This document shows, one piece after another, positions 54,624 to 63,153 of a stretch of DNA of 64,000 nt. Location: assembly GCF_026965555.1 (NCBI RefSeq), contig NZ_CP114040.1, positions 10,328,001 through 10,392,000 on the forward strand. The letters are read 5' to 3'. The position numbers and the translations under genes are program-made. The stretch is from Nannocystis punicea (lineage in GTDB: Bacteria; Myxococcota_A; Polyangia; Nannocystales; Nannocystaceae). The notes beneath the pieces are model-generated. The model had not been told where the DNA came from. It saw only the letters and a program-made list of their open reading frames with translations, and did not search any database. Numbering within the stretch: the first letter of the stretch is position 1; every line of letters begins with the position of its first letter.

Positions 54624-56963
54624 TCAGTAGCGGGCCTTGGACAGCTGCACGAGCGTCTCGCGCAGCGTCTCGCGGGTGTGGCGCTCGCGCCTCAGCCCGC
54701 CGTCGTGGTTGCCGAGCAGGATCTCGAGCGCGCGGCGGGCCACCTGCTCTTCTTGCGGGGCGAGCGGGTTGTCGGCGCGGCGGTCGTCGGCGAGGAGCTC
54801 GAGCATGCGCTGGATCCCCCGGGCCACCAGGCCCTTCTGCTGGCGGTAGTAGTCGTCGCGCAGGCGGTAGAAGTAATCGGCGAAGATCTCGGCGTAGGCC
54901 GGCTCCTCGTCGGGGTGGCTGAGCGCCCAGGCGCCGATCCGCGACAGCAGGTCGGTGCGGAAGTGCGGGCCCGCCTTCGGGTCCATCGTCTTCTCGAGGC
55001 CCTGCATGAACTTCTCGTCCGGGTCGCGCAGGTTGCCGGTGACGGGGTCGAACATCTTCTCGCGCTTGACCGCGTGCTTGACGTGGACCACGTACTTCTT
55101 GAAGACCTCGAGGTAGCGGGCCTCGTCGACCAGGCCCATCGCCTCGCGGACCTCCCAGTCGGACGCGCTGAGCCAGTAGTTCCAGGCCGCGGCGGTGATG
55201 CTGCCCTCGCCGTCGAGCAGGTGGAACCCGCTCGCCGCCTTGGGCAGCAGCATCCAGCGGTGGTTGAGCGCGTCGCCCATGAACTTGCGCAGCTCCTTGA
55301 ACAGGCGCGGCACGGTGACGCAGGTGGTGCCCGGCTCGCTGGCGGCCGCGAGCAGCACGCGCTTGAGGTCGCGGACCGACGCGCCGAAGCTGCCCTCGTA
55401 GTCGCCGAGCAGGTGCTCGGCCCCCTCGGCGCGCACGACCGCCTGGGGGAACCGCTCCAGATGCATCTGCGGGACCGCCAGCAGCAGCTCGCGGGCCTCG
55501 TCGCTGGTGAGGCCGGCGGGCACGCGGCCGTAGGCGTAGAGGTCGGCCTTGTCGAGCGGCCCGAGGCGCGACAGCACCGCTTGCAGCTTGGGCGAGTAGT
55601 CGGCCGGGTTGGGCGGGCGCAGGCGGGTCATCACGCCCCACAGCGCGAGGATCCGCGGCACGTGCGGGGCGATGTGGATGCCCCGCAGCACGTCGCCGAC
55701 CTGCTCCTGGTAGACCTTGCGCTCGACCCGGTAGTCGAGCAGGTACGGCACCGGGATCAGCTCGAGGCGCCCGCGCAGGCTCTGGTACTCGCCCGAGCGC
55801 AGCGCGCGGAACTCGAGCAGGTTGAGGTCGTTGGCCGAGCCGCTGAACACCACGTCGAGCGCCAGCACCACGTGCTCGAGCGCGACCTGCCCCGACTCGG
55901 TGGCCGTCAGCAGGTACTTGTAGTGCTCGTACGGCCGCTTCAGCAGGTCGCTGAAGTTGATGAGGCCGCGGTTGGCGTCGACCAGGTCGCCCTGACACGC
56001 GAACAGCACCTGGCCGCCGACGGCCGGCGGCAGGCTGGCGTAGGCGCGGTCGCCGGTGACCGGGAAGCTGCGCGCGTCGGCGGTCTGCTTCGGCTCGACG
56101 GTGACGAGGCCGCTGCGGTACTGCCGGCTGAGGAACAGCCGCTCGACCTGCACGTGCTGGTACACCTTGCGCAGGTCGCCCTGGTAGATGTTGAGCAGGG
56201 CGTCGAAGATCCGCCGGTTGCGCTGCGACAGGTCGCCGCGCAGGGCCGCGTCGCCGATGACGAAGTGCTCGAGCCGGCTGTCCTTCGGGTCACGTGCCTG
56301 CGCCGCCGTCAGCTGCGACTGCAGCAGCGCCGCCCGCTCGGGCACCGGGATCAGGTACAGCGGCGGGTCCTTGTTCTCGTCGCTGAGCTTGGCGTCGATC
56401 GCCTCGGCGCCGAGCTTGGCGAAGGTCGCCTCGCCGATGGCCGCGCTCCACGGCCCGCTGCCGAACCCGATCCCGCCGCTCTTCGAGCTCTTGTTGGGGA
56501 ACACCCACGAGAAGCGGTAGAGCGCCCCGCCGTCGGTCTCGGAGTAGGCCTCGAGCGCGCGCATCACCGCGTCGAGGAAGGTCGTCTTGGCCGAGCCGTT
56601 GGGCCCGTGCAAGAGCAGCAGCTTGTTGACGCGGCCGATCCGGACGAAGCCGTCGAGCGCCTCGTAGAAGGCGTTCTGGGCCGGCTCCTGGCCGACCAGG
56701 CGGCCCGAGCCGCCGTCGAACTCGCAGTCGAACAGCTTGAAGCGCGCGACCTTGCCGCTGGGGATCCGGACATCCCGGCGGCCGTAGAAGTCGAAGCAGT
56801 CGCGCAGGTACTGCGCCGCGTTGCGCGCGTGGACGTGCGGCTGGGTGCACAGCAGCTCGAACCACTCCTCGAAGCTGAGCACCCGGCGGGTGCTCTCGAA
56901 CTCCTGGGCGACCGCGGCCGCCAGCGCCTCGATCCTCGTCTTGGCGCTCACTGGCTCGTCCAT
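54624..56963 (-). CDS. prkA: PrkA family serine protein kinase
   Basis: 779 residues from ATG 56963 (GGAGG upstream). An AAA-type ATPase region at about 75-430 with Walker A G-P-N-G-S-A-K-T-T-F, then a C-terminal helical kinase-like part. Hallmarks YxxxDR/FSD segments (GLINFSDLLKRPYEHYKYLL), LALDVVFSGSANDLNL, and late AWNYWLSASDWEVREAMGLV and FDPVTGNLRDPDEKFM. PrkA/YeaG is induced in stationary phase or sporulation and probably affects stress or developmental signalling. Length is longer than Bacillus PrkA (about 630), as in other Myxococcota. Confidence 0.9.
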   Translation of the reverse strand: MDEPVSAKTRIEALAAAVAQEFESTRRVLSFEEWFELLCTQPHVHARNAAQYLRDCFDFYGRRDVRIPSGKVARFKLFDCEFDGGSGRLVGQEPAQNAFYEALDGFVRIGRVNKLLLLHGPNGSAKTTFLDAVMRALEAYSETDGGALYRFSWVFPNKSSKSGGIGFGSGPWSAAIGEATFAKLGAEAIDAKLSDENKDPPLYLIPVPERAALLQSQLTAAQARDPKDSRLEHFVIGDAALRGDLSQRNRRIFDALLNIYQGDLRKVYQHVQVERLFLSRQYRSGLVTVEPKQTADARSFPVTGDRAYASLPPAVGGQVLFACQGDLVDANRGLINFSDLLKRPYEHYKYLLTATESGQVALEHVVLALDVVFSGSANDLNLLEFRALRSGEYQSLRGRLELIPVPYLLDYRVERKVYQEQVGDVLRGIHIAPHVPRILALWGVMTRLRPPNPADYSPKLQAVLSRLGPLDKADLYAYGRVPAGLTSDEARELLLAVPQMHLERFPQAVVRAEGAEHLLGDYEGSFGASVRDLKRVLLAAASEPGTTCVTVPRLFKELRKFMGDALNHRWMLLPKAASGFHLLDGEGSITAAAWNYWLSASDWEVREAMGLVDEARYLEVFKKYVVHVKHAVKREKMFDPVTGNLRDPDEKFMQGLEKTMDPKAGPHFRTDLLSRIGAWALSHPDEEPAYAEIFADYFYRLRDDYYRQQKGLVARGIQRMLELLADDRRADNPLAPQEEQVARRALEILLGNHDGGLRRERHTRETLRETLVQLSKARY

Positions 56964-57060
56964 CGCTGCCTCCGTTCGTCGCTCGGCGACGAGAAGCCCC
57001 ATGGTAATCGAGCTCGCCGCGCTCGGCAAAAAGCCGGGGCGCCCGGGGCGCGAGGCCGAC

Positions 57061-57083
57061 CCTCGCGAACGACGTTCGCGAGG
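57061..57083 (-). terminator. Hairpin downstream of the Lys/Ala-rich lipoprotein gene
   Basis: CCTCGCGAAC-GAC-GTTCGCGAGG, perfect 10-bp arms, 7 bp from the stop at 57091 on the minus strand. No long T-run. Confidence 0.55.
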
Positions 57084-57090
57084 CCCTGCG

Positions 57091-57639
57091 CTACTTCACC
57101 GCGACCTTGAAGTCGACCTTCTGCGTGACCGGCGAGCAGGCCTCGTCCTGGCACACGGCGAACTTGAACTCGCCCGTGAAGGCCTTGTCTCCGGCGGAAG
57201 TGGGCGTGAACTTCACGGCGAATTCCGCGCTCTTCTCGTCGAGCTTGGCGGCGTCGGCCTTGGCCAGGTCGGCCTTCGGCAGGGTGACGCCGTCAGGCGC
57301 CGACAGCGCGAGCTTGGTCGGGAAGTCGAGGTTGATGTGCCAGGGGCCCTGCGGCACGGCTGCGACGGTGATCACGCCCTCGCGACCGACGGCGGCGTCG
57401 GCGGGCGGGGTGATGCGGAGGGCGAAGCGGTCGTCGCCGGGGCCGTCGACGATCTTGACCTTGTCGCCGGCCGGGGCGGCGTCGGCGGTCTTGGCCGGTT
57501 CCGCCGGCTTCGCGGCCTCGGCGACCGGCTTGGCCTCGGGGCTCTTGGCATCGGGGGTCGCCGGCTTCTTCGGGTCGCCTCCGCAGGCGGCAGCGAGACC
57601 GAGCACCAGCAGCGCGTAACGCGACGAACGAATGGTCAT
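57091..57639 (-). CDS. Lipoprotein with Lys/Ala/Pro-rich linker
   Basis: 182 residues from ATG 57639; signal YALLVLGLAAAC (lipobox AAAC). A Pro/Lys/Ala-rich linker (about 20-60) then a beta domain (FALRITPPADAAVGREGVIT, WHINLDFPTKLALSAP, SAEFAVKFTPT, GEFKFAVCQDEACSPV). The C-x-x-x-x-C with following V resembles the N-terminal domain of DsbD-type thiol reductases, which suggests thiol chemistry or metal binding. That is a tentative link. Confidence 0.75.
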   Translation of the reverse strand: MTIRSSRYALLVLGLAAACGGDPKKPATPDAKSPEAKPVAEAAKPAEPAKTADAAPAGDKVKIVDGPGDDRFALRITPPADAAVGREGVITVAAVPQGPWHINLDFPTKLALSAPDGVTLPKADLAKADAAKLDEKSAEFAVKFTPTSAGDKAFTGEFKFAVCQDEACSPVTQKVDFKVAVK

Positions 57640-57649
57640 GGCGCGCGAA

Positions 57650-60376
57650 TCATAGCCGATCGAAGCGCAGGTCAACCTCGCGGGTCACGTGGCCGCGGCG
57701 GACGTCGGTCTGTAAAGTCACGGGTGCCAGCAGTTCGGCGAGCCCCGGCGGTGGGATCGCCTCGACCGTCACGTCGCCCTCGGGCAATCCCTCGACCGAC
57801 CAGCGCCCCTCGGTGTCGGTGGTCGTCTCGGCGAGCACTGTGTTGCCGTCGCGCGTGCGCACGTAGAGGCGCGCCCCGGCGACCGGTTCGCCGCGCTCGT
57901 CGGTGACCTCGCCGTCGAGCCCGGCCGCCTCCTCGAGGTCGAGCACCAGCGTGCCCGGGGCGCCGCCAGCCGGCCGCGCGGACGAGGTCGAGACGCCGAC
58001 CCAACCCGGCGCCTCGACGCGCACCCGCACCCGCTCGCGCGCCAGCCGGGCGGCCCGCACCTCGCCGGCCTCGTCGGCGGCCCACACCTGCCCGTCGACC
58101 TCGACTCGCGCCCCTGCGATCGGGTCGCCGCTGCCGGCGGCGCGGACGACGACCTCGAGCGACCACCCGCGCGCGAGCACGAGCTCGACCGGCGCCTCGC
58201 CGCGGCTGGCCTTGTCGATCTTCACGCGCTTGCTCGCCGGCGCGTACTCCGGGTGGTCGAGCTCGAGCGTGGCTGTCCCCGGGACCAGGCGCGAGAGCTC
58301 GAACAGCCCGCGCGCATCGGTGTACGTCACCTCGGTCGGCGCGAGCTCGCCCGCCGGCAGCAGCGTCACCCGCACGCCGGCGATCGGCTGGTCGTTGCCG
58401 TCGCGCACCCGGCCCTCGAGCCCGCCCTCGGCTGGTTGCAAGATCTGCTCGACCGACGTCGCCCGGCCCTCGAGGTCGACCTCGACCACCGCCGGCACCA
58501 TGCCCGCCGCGCGGATGACGATCCGCTGCTTGCCGCGGCGATGGCCCGCGCTCCACATGCCGAAGCCGTCGCTCATCACCTCCGAGCCGTCGGCCAGCTC
58601 GATGCGCGCGCCGGCGATCGGCTGGCGGTTGCCGTCGAGCACGCGCCCGCCGAGCGGCACCCCGTGACCGAGCGTCAGCACCACCCCGTCCTCGCGCTCG
58701 CCCGGGGACAGGTCGACGATCACCGTCGCCGAGCCGGCGTGGTCGCCGTGGACCGCGTGCAGGCGGTAGCGGCCGGGCATCAGGGTGTCGAGGGAGAAGT
58801 CGCCGCGCTCGTCGGTCTCGGCCCAGGTGCCGACGGCCTCGTCGTCGCCGACCAGCGGGATCGGCGGGACCGCCCCGCGCGTGACCCCGAGGCTGCCGCC
58901 GCGCTGCAGCGCGCTGAAGGTGCGCGCGCGGATCATCGCCTCGCCGGGGCTGTAGAGCGTGTCGGCGTCGACGACGATCCTGGCCTCGGGGACAGGTCGT
59001 CCGTCGTCGTCGATCACGGTGCCGGCGATCCGCCCCGGGCGCACCAGCGTCAACGTCTGCCGCGGCGGCGTCTCCTTGCCGACCTCGACCGCCACCGACT
59101 CCGAGGGCAGGTAGCCGTCGGCGTCGGCGCGCACCACATACGGTCCGGGCACGACCGGGCCGAGGTCGGCCATGCCGGCGTCGTCGGACTCGGCGATCGT
59201 CTGCAGCAGGCCGACGCTGGCGTAGCCGAGGGTCACGCGGGCGCGCGGCACCGGCGAGCCGTCGGGGCTGACGACCTGCACCGGCACGCGCTGGGCGGCG
59301 ATCAGCGCCAGGCTGACGTGCGCGCCGGGGCTGAGGTTCTCGAGCGGGATCGAGGCGTACTCCTGCTCGCCGGGCGTCTCGGCCCGCACCTGCGCGACCA
59401 GGCCGTAGACCCCGTCGACCAGGTCGGAGAACAGGAACTCGCCGCTCTTGCCGGCCGGCTGGACGATCGGCGGCCACAGCGACGAGCCCTCGAGCCGCAC
59501 CTGGGCGCGGGCCACCAGCGCCGGGTCGCCGACCACCGCGCCGCTCAGGTCCTGCAGCGAGTCGACCACGATCACCACCGCGGCCTCGGGCGCGAACGCC
59601 TCGACCACCGACAGCGCCAGGCCTTGCCCGGTCGCGCGCAGGCGCAGCGGCCCGGCCGGCACGGTGTCGAGCACGAAGGCCCCGGCCGCGTCGCTGTCGA
59701 CCCGCCACGGCTCCGGCTCGCCGAGGCCCGGCAGCGGCGTCGCCTCGATCCGCACCCCGACCACCGGCAGCCCGCGCCGATCGATCACCTGTCCCTTGAG
59801 CCAGGAGGCCGGCCCGAGCGCCAGCGTCGGCAGCACCGCCTCGGTCCCCGCCTGCGCCGGCGCGGTCAGCACCCCGCGCAGGTGCCCGGGCACCTGCGCC
59901 TCGATCGTCACCGCCGCCGCCGGCCCGGCCGGCAGCGCCAGGTCGAGCGCGAACTGCCCCTCGCCGTCGCAGCTCGCCTCGGCCAGCAGGAACCCGCCCC
60001 GCCACGCCCGCGCCTTGCACTCGCGCGGCGGCGCCAGCGGCACCGCCGGCCCGTCGGCACCTGGCTCTTTGTCCAGGGCCGAAGGGTCATAGCCGTCAGG
60101 ACCGGTCCCATCGGCCATGTCCTTCGCGCCAGATTCCCCCACGGGCGCCGGCGGCTCGACTGCCCCGCCGACCTCGACCATCACCTTGCCGCGGACGCGG
60201 GCCGGCGGCGCGGTCTCTGCCGGGGCCGCGGTCGCCTCGCCCGGGAGCTCGCCGGTGCCGCCCGCGGCCTCGCCGGCGACCTCGGTCGCCGGTTCGCAGC
60301 CGCGCAGGAGCAACCCGCCGGTGGCCGCGAGGGCGACGACCAGGCCCGCGAGCGCCGCCTGGGTTCGTCGCTGCAT
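57650..60376 (-). CDS. Large lipoprotein built of carboxypeptidase-regulatory-like (CNA-B-like) repeats
   Basis: 908 residues from ATG 60376, which overlaps the ridA stop by one base (TGATG). The signal TGGLLLRGC gives a lipobox. After a Pro/Ala linker (about 30-120, with the palindrome-derived DMADGTG), it has about ten repeats of roughly 70 residues with the pattern G-x-V-x-D-x-x-G-x-P-V/I-x-G-A-x-I/V, for example LKGQVIDRRGLPVVGVRIEA, IAGTVIDDDGRPVPEARIVV and LEGRVRDGNDQPIAGVRVTL. These are carboxypeptidase regulatory-like Ig folds, typical of surface-exposed adhesion or scaffold proteins. An isolated Cys after the palindrome stretch (APPREC) and a second in SCDGEG could pair. Confidence 0.86.
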   Translation of the reverse strand: MQRRTQAALAGLVVALAATGGLLLRGCEPATEVAGEAAGGTGELPGEATAAPAETAPPARVRGKVMVEVGGAVEPPAPVGESGAKDMADGTGPDGYDPSALDKEPGADGPAVPLAPPRECKARAWRGGFLLAEASCDGEGQFALDLALPAGPAAAVTIEAQVPGHLRGVLTAPAQAGTEAVLPTLALGPASWLKGQVIDRRGLPVVGVRIEATPLPGLGEPEPWRVDSDAAGAFVLDTVPAGPLRLRATGQGLALSVVEAFAPEAAVVIVVDSLQDLSGAVVGDPALVARAQVRLEGSSLWPPIVQPAGKSGEFLFSDLVDGVYGLVAQVRAETPGEQEYASIPLENLSPGAHVSLALIAAQRVPVQVVSPDGSPVPRARVTLGYASVGLLQTIAESDDAGMADLGPVVPGPYVVRADADGYLPSESVAVEVGKETPPRQTLTLVRPGRIAGTVIDDDGRPVPEARIVVDADTLYSPGEAMIRARTFSALQRGGSLGVTRGAVPPIPLVGDDEAVGTWAETDERGDFSLDTLMPGRYRLHAVHGDHAGSATVIVDLSPGEREDGVVLTLGHGVPLGGRVLDGNRQPIAGARIELADGSEVMSDGFGMWSAGHRRGKQRIVIRAAGMVPAVVEVDLEGRATSVEQILQPAEGGLEGRVRDGNDQPIAGVRVTLLPAGELAPTEVTYTDARGLFELSRLVPGTATLELDHPEYAPASKRVKIDKASRGEAPVELVLARGWSLEVVVRAAGSGDPIAGARVEVDGQVWAADEAGEVRAARLARERVRVRVEAPGWVGVSTSSARPAGGAPGTLVLDLEEAAGLDGEVTDERGEPVAGARLYVRTRDGNTVLAETTTDTEGRWSVEGLPEGDVTVEAIPPPGLAELLAPVTLQTDVRRGHVTREVDLRFDRL

Positions 60377-60786
60377 CAGCCGACGGCGATGGCGTCGATC
60401 TCGACCAGCACGTCCTTCGGCAGGGTGGCCACCGCGACGGTCGAGCGGGCCGGGCGGTGGTCGCCGAAGTGGCGCCCGTAGATCTCGTTGACCGCCGCGA
60501 AGTCCTTCATGTCCTTGAGGAAGATCCCGCAGCGGACGACGTTGCCGAAGTCCATGCCGGCGGCGCGGAGGATCGCGGCGAGGTTGTGCATCACCCGCTC
60601 GGTCTGGGCCTTGATGTCGCCCTCGCCGACGATCTGCATGGTCTGCGGGTCGAGCGGGATCTGGCCGGCCGTGTAGAGGGTGCGACCGCCGCTGACGACG
60701 ATCCCCTGGCTGTACGGGCCGATCGCCGCCGGCGCGTCGGGGGTGGAGATGACCGTACGGACCACGGGCGGGGCGTCTTGCTGCAT
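60376..60786 (-). CDS. ridA: RidA family reactive intermediate deaminase
   Basis: 136 residues from ATG 60786. Typical RidA pattern: IGPYSQGIVVSGGRTLYTAGQIPLDP, a QTERVMHNLAAILRAAGM segment and VVRCGIFLKDMKDFAAVNEIYGRHF, ending with the conserved V-A-V-A-T-L-P-K-D-V-L-V-E-I-D-A-I-A. It removes 2-aminoacrylate and other enamines. The arginine that binds the carboxylate (R-C-G-I-F region) is present. It is translationally coupled to the repeat lipoprotein. Confidence 0.92.
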   Translation of the reverse strand: MQQDAPPVVRTVISTPDAPAAIGPYSQGIVVSGGRTLYTAGQIPLDPQTMQIVGEGDIKAQTERVMHNLAAILRAAGMDFGNVVRCGIFLKDMKDFAAVNEIYGRHFGDHRPARSTVAVATLPKDVLVEIDAIAVG

Positions 60787-60923
60787 GGCGGCAAGGGTCG
60801 CCGATGCCCGGGGCTGGGGCAAGGCCGATCGTCACTCGTGCGGCGACCCAATACGAGGAGCGCGCCGGACCACGGGCCCTGGCGCGCTCGACTCGCGCGT
60901 TGGTTGCGAGAACGACCGACGGC

Positions 60924-61199
60924 TCAGGCCACCGGGGCGTTCTTCTTGTTGAACGCGAGGCGCACGCGCGACGCGTAGCGCGACGCGGTGTTGCGGTGGA
61001 TCACGCCCTTGCTCGCCGCCTTGCCGATCGCCTGCAGCGCGAGCGGCAGGGTCTCCTTGGCACCCTCGAGGTCACCACCTTCGAGGGCCTTGCGCAGCCG
61101 CTTCATGTACGTGCGCATGGTGGACAGGTGGAACACGTTACGCTCGCGCCGCTTGAGACGTTGACGGTTGCGCTTCTCTGCCGACTTGTGATTCGCCAC
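60924..61199 (-). CDS. rpsT: 30S ribosomal protein S20
   Basis: 91 residues from a GTG. Highly basic and helical with the family signatures M-A-N-H-K-S-A-E-K-R-N-R-Q-R and K-G-V-I-H-R-N-T-A-S-R-Y-A-S-R. It binds 16S rRNA early in 30S assembly. It is monocistronic here, with a 180-bp divergent region to the cyclophilin gene. Confidence 0.96.
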   Translation of the reverse strand: MANHKSAEKRNRQRLKRRERNVFHLSTMRTYMKRLRKALEGGDLEGAKETLPLALQAIGKAASKGVIHRNTASRYASRVRLAFNKKNAPVA

Positions 61200-61379
61200 G
61201 GCTCTTGCTCTTCGTTTCCTGGAGGGGAGGGAGCTTATGGACCCGAGGCGCTACCCTTGTCAAGGCGACGCCCGGCTGCCACTGTACGCCTCGCGCGCCG
61301 CGGCCCTGGGCTCCACGGGTCATTACACCCGAGTTTTGACCGTGCGCCGGCGGCCCGACGCGTGTAGACCCTCACAACC

Positions 61380-62243
61380 ATGCCGACCTGCCCTTCGCCG
61401 CGCCCGTGGAGCCTGCTCGCCGCCCTCCTGGTCGGTTGCGTGTTCGTCCCGCCACCGCCGCTGCCGGAGGAGATCGCCGCGATGGAGGCCGCCAAGGCGG
61501 CCCGCAAGTCCGGCCAGCGGCCGACGCCGGGCGAGGAGGGCGCCGAGGAGAGCGGCGGCGGCGGCGGCAGCGAGATCGCCTTCAAGAAGGGCGACCAGGC
61601 CCCCGAGGGCCTCTCGCCGGCCCAGCTGCGGGCCTACAACATCGCCCAGGGTGACCCGGAATCCGGCGAGTTCACCCTCGAGGAAGCCCTCGCCGGCCTA
61701 CCCGGCCGCCCCGACGACGCCCTGTGGGCCCTCTTCAAGACCCCGCGCGGCGTCCTCGAGTGCGAGCTCGAGGTCGACCGCACGCCGAAGACGATCGCCA
61801 ACTTCGTCGGCCTCGCCCGCGGTCTGCGGCCCTGGTACGACAAGGCCTCGGACGCGTGGGTCAAGCGGCCGTACTACGACAACACCACCTTCCACCGAGT
61901 GATCCCCGGCTTCATGGTCCAGGCCGGCGACCCGACCGGCACTGGCCTCGGCAACCCCGGCTACCTCGTCGAGGACGAGATCGATCCGGAGTTGGTCCAC
62001 GACGCGCCCGGTGTGCTCAGCATGGCCAACCGCGGCCCCAACACCGGCAGCGCCCAGTTCTTCATCACCCTCAACCCGACCCCGCACCTCGACGGCAAGC
62101 ACACCGTGTTCGGCCACTGCAACGAGGCCGCCATGCGCCTGGCCGACGACATCGCCCTGGTCCCGCGCGACGGCAACGACAAGCCGCGCGACCCCGAGCT
62201 CCTCAACTCGGTCGAGATCGTCCGCCGCCCGCGCGCCCGCTGA
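61380..62243 (+). CDS. Cyclophilin-type peptidyl-prolyl isomerase lipoprotein
   Basis: 287 residues. Signal SLLAALLVGC (lipobox). Linker rich in Glu, Gly and Ser (about 25-75), then the cyclophilin domain (about 115-280): TPKTIANFVGLARG, YYDNTTFHRVIPGFMVQAGDPTG, GVLSMANRGPNTGSAQFFIT and HTVFGHC. Residues expected in the active site (Arg in FHR, Phe-Met, Gln in VQAGD, Phe in QFF) are present. It helps fold proteins at the outer leaflet. Confidence 0.93.
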   Translation: MPTCPSPRPWSLLAALLVGCVFVPPPPLPEEIAAMEAAKAARKSGQRPTPGEEGAEESGGGGGSEIAFKKGDQAPEGLSPAQLRAYNIAQGDPESGEFTLEEALAGLPGRPDDALWALFKTPRGVLECELEVDRTPKTIANFVGLARGLRPWYDKASDAWVKRPYYDNTTFHRVIPGFMVQAGDPTGTGLGNPGYLVEDEIDPELVHDAPGVLSMANRGPNTGSAQFFITLNPTPHLDGKHTVFGHCNEAAMRLADDIALVPRDGNDKPRDPELLNSVEIVRRPRAR

Positions 62244-62252
62244 CGCGCCCTG

Positions 62253-62755
62253 CCTGTCCGCGGGGACAGGGACGTCGATCGTCGGGACCTCGGTCGAGCT
62301 CGACTGCCGCCCGCGGGTGCTCGCCTGTCCTCAAGGACAGGCGTCTGAACTTCGGGACCTCGGTCGCTCGCCCGCCGCCCGCGGACTCTCGCCTGTCCTC
62401 AGAGACAGGCGTATGAACTTCGAGACCTCGGTCGCTCGCCCCCCGTCCGCCGACGCTCGCCTGTCCTCAAGGACAGGCATCTGAACTGCGGGACCTCGGT
62501 CGCTCGCCCGCCGCCCGCGGACGCTCGCCTGTCCTCACGGACAGGCATCTGAACTTCGGGACCTCGGTGCTCGCCCCCCGCCCGCGGATGCCTGGCCTCA
62601 CGGACATGAGCCCCGGTCTCTCGGGACCTCGATCGGGCTCATCCGGCGCTCGCCGCGAGCACCCGCGATCGCCTGTCCTCACGGACAGGTGCATCGATCG
62701 TCCGGGACAGCCCCGAAAGCCAGCGCCGCATGCCCTTCGGGACATGTCCCTCTCC
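62253..62755. repeat. Tandem array of 68-bp units, each starting with the dispersed palindrome
   Basis: Units start at 62253, 62324, 62392, 62460, 62528, 62591 and 62672 (spacings 71, 68, 68, 68, 63, 81). Each begins CCTGTCC-N4-GGACAGG (four of the first five perfect), followed by a semi-conserved part with GAACTTCGGGACCTCGGTCGCTCG and CCGCCCGCGGA. The sixth unit is degenerate (CCTGGCCTCACGGACATG). The last unit runs into a final palindrome group (CATGCCCTTCGGGACATGTCC). Conserved inter-palindrome sequence rules out a CRISPR array. Confidence 0.9.
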
Positions 62756-62847
62756 GCCCCCGCCCCCACCGAGCCCAGTAGCCGGGCCCGCCAGGACGTG
62801 CTCGGCCGTGACTTCGTGCGCCGCCCGACCTCTGCTATGGTCGAGGC

Positions 62848-63153
62848 GTGCTCGTCGTCCATGTCCACGTCCACGTCGTGCCCGACCAGGTCGAGGCGTT
62901 CCGGGCCGCCACGGTCGCCAACGCGAGCGAGAGCGTGCGCGAGCCCGGCGTCGCCCGCTTCGACGTCCTCCAGCAGGAGGGCGACCCGACCCGCTTCATC
63001 CTGGTCGAGGTCTACCGCGACGAGGACGCCCCCGCGCGCCACAAGGAGACCGCGCACTACCAGCGGTGGCGCGACGCGGTCGCGCCGATGATGGCCAGCC
63101 CGCGCACCAGCGTCCGCTTCGCCAACGTCTTCCCGGCGGACGACGCGTGGTGA
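62848..63153 (+). CDS. Antibiotic biosynthesis monooxygenase (ABM) domain protein
   Basis: 101 residues from GTG 62848. Dimeric alpha-beta barrel pattern: VVHVHVHVVPDQVEAFRAAT, EPGVARFDVLQQEGDPTRFI, LVEVYRDEDAPARHKETAHY and RWRDAVAPMM. It is close in length to LsrG/YgiN-like quinol or small-molecule oxygenases. It overlaps the dehydrogenase gene (GTGA), so the two probably act in one small pathway. Confidence 0.92.
   Translation: MLVVHVHVHVVPDQVEAFRAATVANASESVREPGVARFDVLQQEGDPTRFILVEVYRDEDAPARHKETAHYQRWRDAVAPMMASPRTSVRFANVFPADDAW

Noticed and set aside
61138..61379. Possible riboswitch or leader upstream of the cyclophilin gene
   Set aside because: No conserved riboswitch core or terminator/antiterminator pair could be seen by eye; only a plain divergent promoter region.
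62253..62755. Possible CRISPR array (regular direct repeats of 68 bp)
   Set aside because: The sequence between the palindromes is itself conserved between units, so there are no unique spacers, and no cas genes are present.
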